Source of the DNA: Lysinimonas soli
Lineage (GTDB): Bacteria; Actinomycetota; Actinomycetes; Actinomycetales; Microbacteriaceae
Reading direction: 5' to 3'
NCBI RefSeq assembly: GCF_042655435.1
Contig: NZ_JBHSMG010000002.1
Coordinates: 248,001 to 312,000 of the forward strand
DNA length: 64,000 nucleotides
Part shown: positions 59,290 through 64,000 of the stretch, piece by piece
Position numbering within the stretch: position 1 is the stretch's first letter
Layout of the letters: each line of letters opens with the position of its first letter
Notes under the pieces: model-generated
Told to the model about the DNA's origin: nothing
The model's database searches: none
What the model saw: only the letters and a program-made list of their open reading frames with translations
Position numbers and translations under genes: made by a program

Positions 59290-60186
59290 ATGGCGCGCTC
59301 ACGAACCAGAAGACGAAGCCTGATTGCGGGCAGCATCATGTTCGCCCCCTATCTGATCCTGTTGGCGTTGTTCGGCGTGTGGCCGATCATCCAGGCGGCC
59401 ATGGTGTCTTTCGAGCCGACCGTCACCAACTCCGCAGGTGGTATTCAGAACTTCGCCGACGTGGTGGCGGATGTCCGCTTCCTCCCCGCTGCCCTGAACG
59501 TCGGGGTCTTCCTGCTGATGTACGTGCCGGCCATGCTCATCGTGGTGTCGCTCATGTCGCTCCTGCTGGACACCGTGCAGGGAAGGTGGAACCTCCCGCT
59601 GCGCCTCAGCTACATCGTGCCCGCCTCGATGACCGGGGCCACGGCCGTGCTCATCTGGTACTTCATGCTCGAGCCATCGCTGAGCCCGTACCAGGACGCC
59701 TTGCACGCTCTGGGGATCACCCAGGGCAATCAGATCTGGCGCCAGGGTGGGCTGGCCTGGATCTTCGTCGCGATGGCGTTCTTCGTCGGGGCTGGCAACT
59801 GGATCGTCGTGCAGTACGGCTCGTTGCAGTCCATTTCCGACGACGTCCTGGAGGCGGCCCGGATCGACGGGGCGAACGCCTGGCAGATCGGCTGGCGGAT
59901 CAAGCTCCCCCTGATCCGCAAGTACCTGGTGTACATGGGCATCCTGGTGTTCGCCGCCGGGCTGCAGGTCTTCGTCGAGCCGCAGCTGATCTCGGGCTCG
60001 GTCTACACGGGGATCGCCAAGGACTGGTCGCTCAACCAGCTGAGCTACGACCTCGCCTTCCAGAGCAACAACCTGGCGGACTCGGCGGCGCTGTCGTTGA
60101 TGCTGCTGGTGGTCTGCATCGTCGCGGCGATCGTTGTGATCTTCCGAACTGACTTCTTCGAGGGCACAGGAGTGGGCAAGAAATGA
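59290..60186 (+). CDS. Sugar ABC transporter permease (MalF-like)
   Basis: 298 residues with six membrane segments. The permease EAA loop is visible (DDVLEAARIDGANAWQIGWRIKLPLIRKYLVYMG). The N-terminal RRRSLIAGSIMFAPYLILLALFGVWPIIQAAMVSF is typical of MalF-like components. ATG 59290 follows GAGAGGAAC. Its stop overlaps the next permease start. No ATPase gene is in the window; this transporter type commonly uses a shared MsiK/UgpC-like ATPase encoded elsewhere. Confidence 0.93.
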   Translation: MARSRTRRRSLIAGSIMFAPYLILLALFGVWPIIQAAMVSFEPTVTNSAGGIQNFADVVADVRFLPAALNVGVFLLMYVPAMLIVVSLMSLLLDTVQGRWNLPLRLSYIVPASMTGATAVLIWYFMLEPSLSPYQDALHALGITQGNQIWRQGGLAWIFVAMAFFVGAGNWIVVQYGSLQSISDDVLEAARIDGANAWQIGWRIKLPLIRKYLVYMGILVFAAGLQVFVEPQLISGSVYTGIAKDWSLNQLSYDLAFQSNNLADSAALSLMLLVVCIVAAIVVIFRTDFFEGTGVGKK

Positions 60187-61118
60187 CGACCGAGACTGTG
60201 GTGACCGAGACGATCGGGCACTCCCGCGGAATCGTGAGGACGCGCGGATTCGGCGCCATCACCGGACGGGCGGTGGTCTGGATCGTGCTCGTGCTCTTCG
60301 GCATCGTCAGCGTGGTCCCGATGATCTGGCTGGTCCTGGCGCCGTCGAAGACGGCCAAGCAGCTGAACGACGACGCGCCGTTCTCTTTCGGGAGCTTCGC
60401 CCAATACGGCGTGGCCTGGCACAACCTGCTGAGCCAGAACAACGGCATCATCGTCAACTGGATGGCGAACTCGGTCGTGTACACGGCGTCGATCGTCGTC
60501 ATCTCCTGCGTGACCGCGGTGCTGGCCGGGTACGCGCTGGCGGCCACCACCCTGCCGTTCAAGCGGATGCTGCTGATCATCACCTTGATCGCGATGATCG
60601 TCCCGCCCGTCGCTCTCGTCGTGCCCCTGTTCGTCGAGGTCTCGGCGATCGGGCTGTACGACAATCCGCTGTCGGTGATCCTGACGAGCTCGTTCTATCC
60701 GTTCGGGGTCTTCCTGGCCTACATCTACTTCTCCACGTCGATCCCGACCGAGCTCTACGAAGCCGCCAAGGTCGACGGGGCCGGCGAGTTCACCACCTTC
60801 TTCCGGATCGCGCTGCCGCTGTCCCGGGGGCTGTTCGGCATGCTGGCGTTCTTCAGCTTCAGCGCCGCCTGGGTGAATTACTTCCTGCCGTACGTGCTGT
60901 TGCAGTCGCAGGAGAACTTCAACCTGTCGGTCGGTCTCGGCTTCCTGTTCACCTCCAGCCCCGCGTTGAACCCGTTGAACGGCGCGCAGCAGAGTCTCAT
61001 CGGCCGCCCGGAGATCGCCTTGGCGAGCCTGTTCCTCGCCATCCCGATCCTGATCGTCTTCATCGCGGCGTCTCGCCTGCTGGTGCGAGGCGTCCTGGCC
61101 GGCGCCGTGAAGAGCTGA
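60183..61118 (+). CDS. Sugar ABC transporter permease (MalG-like)
   Basis: 311 residues, six membrane segments. EAA loop in IPTELYEAAKVDGAGEFTTFFRIALPLSRGLFGML. The N-terminal WIVLVLFGIVSVVPMIWLVLAPSKTAKQLN matches MalG-like permeases. ATG 60183 overlaps the preceding gene (ATGA). It forms the transmembrane pore with the MalF-like subunit. Confidence 0.94.
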   Translation: MTTETVVTETIGHSRGIVRTRGFGAITGRAVVWIVLVLFGIVSVVPMIWLVLAPSKTAKQLNDDAPFSFGSFAQYGVAWHNLLSQNNGIIVNWMANSVVYTASIVVISCVTAVLAGYALAATTLPFKRMLLIITLIAMIVPPVALVVPLFVEVSAIGLYDNPLSVILTSSFYPFGVFLAYIYFSTSIPTELYEAAKVDGAGEFTTFFRIALPLSRGLFGMLAFFSFSAAWVNYFLPYVLLQSQENFNLSVGLGFLFTSSPALNPLNGAQQSLIGRPEIALASLFLAIPILIVFIAASRLLVRGVLAGAVKS

Positions 61119-61158
61119 GAAGAGCCATGAAGAGCCAAGCAAAGGAGTCTCGCAACAC

Positions 61159-62466
61159 GTGAGTACCGTCACCAGCATTCGTACCCTCGACATCCGTTTT
61201 CCGACCTCGATCTTCCTCGACGGCTCGGACGCCATGAACCCCGACCCGGATTACTCCGCCGCCTATCTGCAGATCGGCACCGACAGTGACGACGGGCTGA
61301 CGGGCACCGGATTCGTGTTCACGATCGGACGCGGCAACGACATCGAGGCGAACGCCATCGAGGTGCTCGCCTCGCGCTTCGTCGGTCGCGATGTCGAGGA
61401 GCTGCTCGCCGACATGGGCGCCACCTGGCGCGAGATGATGGACGACTCGCAGCTGCGGTGGCTCGGCCCGGAGAAGGGCGTCATGCACATGGCGATCGGC
61501 GCGGTGATCAACGCCTTCTGGGACCTGCGGGCCAAGCGTGCGGGCCAGCCGCTCTGGCAGCACCTCGCCTCGCTCTCGCCCGAGGAACTCGTCGACCTGA
61601 TCGATCTGCGGTACCTTAGCGATGCGCTGACCCGCGACGAGGCGCTCGACATCCTGCGCCGGGGACGGGACGGTTCCGAGGAGCGCGCCGCTGAACTGCT
61701 CGCCGACGGCTACCCGGCGTACACGACCGGCCCGGGCTGGCTCGGGTACAGCGATGAGAAACTCGAGCGCCTCGCGCGCGAGGCGGTGGCCGACGGGTTC
61801 ACGCAGATCAAGCTGAAGGTGGGGGCCGACCTCGAGGACGACAAGCGGCGCCTCGCGATCGCTCGGCGCACGGTCGGCCCCGACATCCGGATCGCGACGG
61901 ACGCGAACCAGCGGTGGGACATCGACCAGGCCGTGGAGTGGATGCAGCAGCTCGCGGAGTTCGACCTCGCCTGGATCGAGGAGCCGACGAGCCCCGACGA
62001 TGTGCTCGGCCATGCCGAGATCGCGCGGCGTCTCGCGCCGATGCCGGTCGCCACGGGTGAGCACGTGCAGAATCGGGTCATCTTCAAGCAGATGCTGCAG
62101 GCGAAGTCCCTCGCGGTGCTGCAGATGGATGCGTGCCGCGTCGGCGGCGTGAACGAGAACATCTCGATCCTGCTCCTGGCCGCCAAGTTCGGCGTCCCGG
62201 TCTGCCCGCACGCCGGCGGCGTCGGGCTGTGCGAGACGGTGCAGCACCTGTCGTACTTCGACTACGTCTGCGTGTCGGGGTCGCAGGACGGCCGGATGAT
62301 CGAGTTCGCCGACCACCTGCACGAGCACTTCGTGACTCCCGCATCCGTGGTCGGCGGTCGTTATCGCGTGCCGACGGCTCCGGGCGCGGGGTCCGAGATG
62401 CGTGCCGCGTCGATCGAGGAATGGGTATTCCCCGGTGGGCACGGGTGGACGAAGATCAACGGCTGA
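61159..62466 (+). CDS. L-fuconate dehydratase (enolase superfamily)
   Basis: 435 residues. The N-terminus (IRTLDIRFPTSIFLDGSDAMNPDPDYSAAYLQIGTDSDDGLTGTGFVFTIGRG) is characteristic of L-fuconate dehydratases and human ENOSF1. Catalytic KLK (Lys218, Lys220), metal ligands Asp248, Glu274 and Glu301, and His351 are all present; to my recollection these positions equal those described for the Xanthomonas enzyme. It dehydrates L-fuconate to 2-keto-3-deoxy-L-fuconate. GTG 61159 follows AAAGGAG. It is the core evidence for the pathway of the cluster. Confidence 0.93.
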   Translation: MSTVTSIRTLDIRFPTSIFLDGSDAMNPDPDYSAAYLQIGTDSDDGLTGTGFVFTIGRGNDIEANAIEVLASRFVGRDVEELLADMGATWREMMDDSQLRWLGPEKGVMHMAIGAVINAFWDLRAKRAGQPLWQHLASLSPEELVDLIDLRYLSDALTRDEALDILRRGRDGSEERAAELLADGYPAYTTGPGWLGYSDEKLERLAREAVADGFTQIKLKVGADLEDDKRRLAIARRTVGPDIRIATDANQRWDIDQAVEWMQQLAEFDLAWIEEPTSPDDVLGHAEIARRLAPMPVATGEHVQNRVIFKQMLQAKSLAVLQMDACRVGGVNENISILLLAAKFGVPVCPHAGGVGLCETVQHLSYFDYVCVSGSQDGRMIEFADHLHEHFVTPASVVGGRYRVPTAPGAGSEMRAASIEEWVFPGGHGWTKING

Positions 62467-62476
62467 GGCGGGAACC

Positions 62477-63349
62477 ATGCTCAAGTTCATCCGATTGGGT
62501 CCCATGGGAGCCGAACGCCCCGCGGTCATCGACGAGCAGGGCGTCGTTCACGACCTCTCCGGTCTGACCTCGGACATCGACGGCTCCTTTCTCGCCGGAG
62601 GCGGGCTGGATGCTGCCGCTCGGGCCCTGGCCGACGGCGCCCTGCCCGTGCTCGACGATCCGGGCGACGGATCGGCGCTCCGCCTCGGTGCCCCGATCGC
62701 GCGGCCGACCGCGGTGATCTGCATCGGGATGAACTACGCGGCGCACGCGGCCGAGTCGGGCGCGGAGCCGCCGACGCGCACCGTCATCTTCTTCAAGCAT
62801 CCGAACACCGTCGTCGGCCCGTACGACGAGGTGCTGCTGCCTCCCGGCTCGATGAAGACCGACTGGGAGGTGGAACTCGCCGTCGTGATCGGCACTCGGA
62901 CCCGCTATCTGGCCTCGCCCGCCGATGCCCTCTCCCATGTGGCCGGCTTCGCGGTGTCGAACGACGTGTCCGAGCGCGAGTATCAGCTGGAGATCTCGGG
63001 AGGCCAATGGAGCAAGGGCAAGAGCAGCGAGACGTTCAATCCCCTCGGTCCCTGGCTCGTGCCGGCGGCCCAGGTCGGTGACGGGTCGGGACTCCATCTG
63101 CGGTCGTTCGTCAACGGCGAGCCGCGGCAGGACTCGACGACCTCCGACCTGATCTTCGACGTCGCGCGGCTGGTCTACGACCTCAGTCAGTACGTGGTGC
63201 TCGAGCCTGGCGATGTCATCAACACCGGGACCCCGCAGGGCGTCGCGTTGAGCGGCCGGTTCCCCTACCTCCGCGTCGGAGACGTGATGGAGCTCGAGAT
63301 CGACGGCCTCGGGCGTCAGCGGCAGACCATCGCGCAGGGGCGTCCGTGA
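62477..63349 (+). CDS. Fumarylacetoacetate hydrolase family protein, candidate 2,4-diketo-3-deoxy-L-fuconate hydrolase
   Basis: 290 residues. FAH domain with ICIGMNYAAHAAESG, FFKHPNTVVGPYDEVLLPPGSMKTDWEVELAVVIG (metal-binding acidic residues), VAGFAVSNDVSEREYQ and GDVINTGTPQGVAL. In the L-fucose route this family hydrolyses the 2,4-diketo acid to pyruvate and L-lactate. ATG 62477 follows GAGGCGGGA, 10 nt after the dehydratase stop. Its stop overlaps the next start (GTGA), so it belongs to the same operon. Confidence 0.9.
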   Translation: MLKFIRLGPMGAERPAVIDEQGVVHDLSGLTSDIDGSFLAGGGLDAAARALADGALPVLDDPGDGSALRLGAPIARPTAVICIGMNYAAHAAESGAEPPTRTVIFFKHPNTVVGPYDEVLLPPGSMKTDWEVELAVVIGTRTRYLASPADALSHVAGFAVSNDVSEREYQLEISGGQWSKGKSSETFNPLGPWLVPAAQVGDGSGLHLRSFVNGEPRQDSTTSDLIFDVARLVYDLSQYVVLEPGDVINTGTPQGVALSGRFPYLRVGDVMELEIDGLGRQRQTIAQGRP

Positions 63350-64000
63350 CGACGCCGGGGTGGGGTACGCGCCGGTTGGGTCGCGGCGGCCTGGAGGTCG
63401 GGCCGAACGGGTTCGGCGTCGCGCCGATCGCGAACCTGGGTCGCGAGATCTCGCCCGAAGCCGCGTGGGGTGCTCTGGAGGCCGCATGGTCGGCGGGTGT
63501 GCGCTACTACGACACGGCGCCGCACTACGGCCTGGGCCTGGCCGAGCAGCGCCTCGGCGAGTTCCTGCGCACCAAGCCGCGCGACGAGTTCATCCTCTCC
63601 ACGAAGGTGGGGCGGCTGCTGGTCGAGAACCCATCGGGTCCCCAGCCCGACGATGAGGGCTTCGCGGTCACATCCCCCCTCATCCGTCGCCGGGACTACA
63701 GCGGTGACGGCATCCGCCGATCGCTTGACGAGAGCCTCGAGCGCCTGGGACTCGACCACGTCGATGTCGTGTTCGTCCACGACCCCGATGACTACTACCG
63801 CGAGGCCATGGAGGGATCCTTTCCCGCACTCGACGAGCTGCGCCGGACGGGAGTGATCACCTCCTACGGGGCGGGGATGAACCAGACGGCGATGCTGGCG
63901 GACTTCGTGCGCAACACCGAGCTGGATGTCGTCATGTGCGCCGGCCGATACACGCTCCTGGAGCAGGGCGGCCTCGATGACCTGATGCCCGCCGCGGCCG
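63346..64000 (+). CDS. Aldo/keto reductase, candidate L-fucose dehydrogenase; 3' end cut by window
   Basis: 218 codons are visible and the frame is still open at the right edge. The AKR tetrad is present: Asp56 and Tyr61 in YYDTAPHYG, Lys87 in STKVG, and His145 in VFVHDPDDYY. The opening RRLGRGGLEVGPNGFGVAPIANLG and the long insertion before the His strand resemble the D-threo-aldose 1-dehydrogenase/L-fucose dehydrogenase group. GTG 63346 overlaps the FAH-gene stop (GTGA). It would oxidise the free sugar to its lactone as the first pathway step. The lactonase may lie beyond the window. Confidence 0.88.
   Translation, partial: MTTPGWGTRRLGRGGLEVGPNGFGVAPIANLGREISPEAAWGALEAAWSAGVRYYDTAPHYGLGLAEQRLGEFLRTKPRDEFILSTKVGRLLVENPSGPQPDDEGFAVTSPLIRRRDYSGDGIRRSLDESLERLGLDHVDVVFVHDPDDYYREAMEGSFPALDELRRTGVITSYGAGMNQTAMLADFVRNTELDVVMCAGRYTLLEQGGLDDLMPAAA

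Overview
The window is a high-GC chromosomal segment from an actinobacterium. The likely family is Microbacteriaceae. This rests on strong G/C third-codon bias, frequent GTG starts, a RamB-type regulator beside isocitrate lyase/malate synthase, and many genes whose start codon lies 6-7 nt downstream of a TANNNT box (leaderless mRNAs). I see no tRNA, rRNA, CRISPR array, insertion sequence or integrase. Both window edges cut genes: a sedolisin protease on the left and an aldo/keto reductase on the right.

Region 1 (1-13961) is central metabolism. It holds the sedolisin, a hot-dog thioesterase, a MarR regulator coupled to a CrtI-like FAD oxidoreductase, bifunctional proline dehydrogenase/P5C dehydrogenase (PutA), an aldo/keto reductase, and a glyoxylate-shunt module. 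In that module aceA-aceB are divergent from a ramB-like regulator, which is translationally coupled to a small GntR regulator.

Region 2 (13942-41886) is one contiguous flagellar island. Minus-strand blocks run flgB-flgC-fliE-fliF-fliG-fliH-fliI-fliJ-NlpC/P60 hydrolase-fliK-flgD-flgE, then flbD-motA-motB, then fliM-fliN-fliO-fliP-fliQ-fliR-flhB-flhA-FlhF-like-csrA. Upstream lie fliC, fliD-fliS-FliT-like and the sigma factor fliA. On the plus strand is FlgN-like-flgK-flgL-fliW. Five copies of a sigma-28-type promoter (TAAC-N15-GCCGANNG) sit at block boundaries and explain how FliA would drive the island. FliW and CsrA, the known partner-switch pair, lie at opposite ends. FliL, FlgF/FlgG and chemotaxis genes are not in the window.

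Region 3 (41917-53445) holds short, mostly monocistronic genes. They are an Lrp regulator divergent from an amidinohydrolase-rocD pair (arginine/ornithine use), an alpha/beta hydrolase, a GNAT acetyltransferase, kynureninase, an LtrA membrane protein, an acyl-CoA dehydrogenase-like enzyme, a DJ-1/PfpI protein, an IclR regulator, an F420-type reductase and a GDSL esterase. Most have visible leaderless promoters.

Region 4 (52213-64000) looks like a non-phosphorylative L-fucose (or related 6-deoxysugar/pentose) utilisation cluster. It contains two FCD-GntR regulators, an L-lactate dehydrogenase-like flavoenzyme, a 638-residue protein of unrecognised family, a short-chain dehydrogenase, a binding protein with two ABC permeases, L-fuconate dehydratase, an FAH-family hydrolase and an aldo/keto reductase. 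Together these could take L-fucose to pyruvate plus L-lactate, with the flavoenzyme oxidising the lactate. The unknown 638-residue protein is the best candidate for new biology, followed by the P-loop-less FlhF homologue and the hairpin that contains a sigma-28 promoter.
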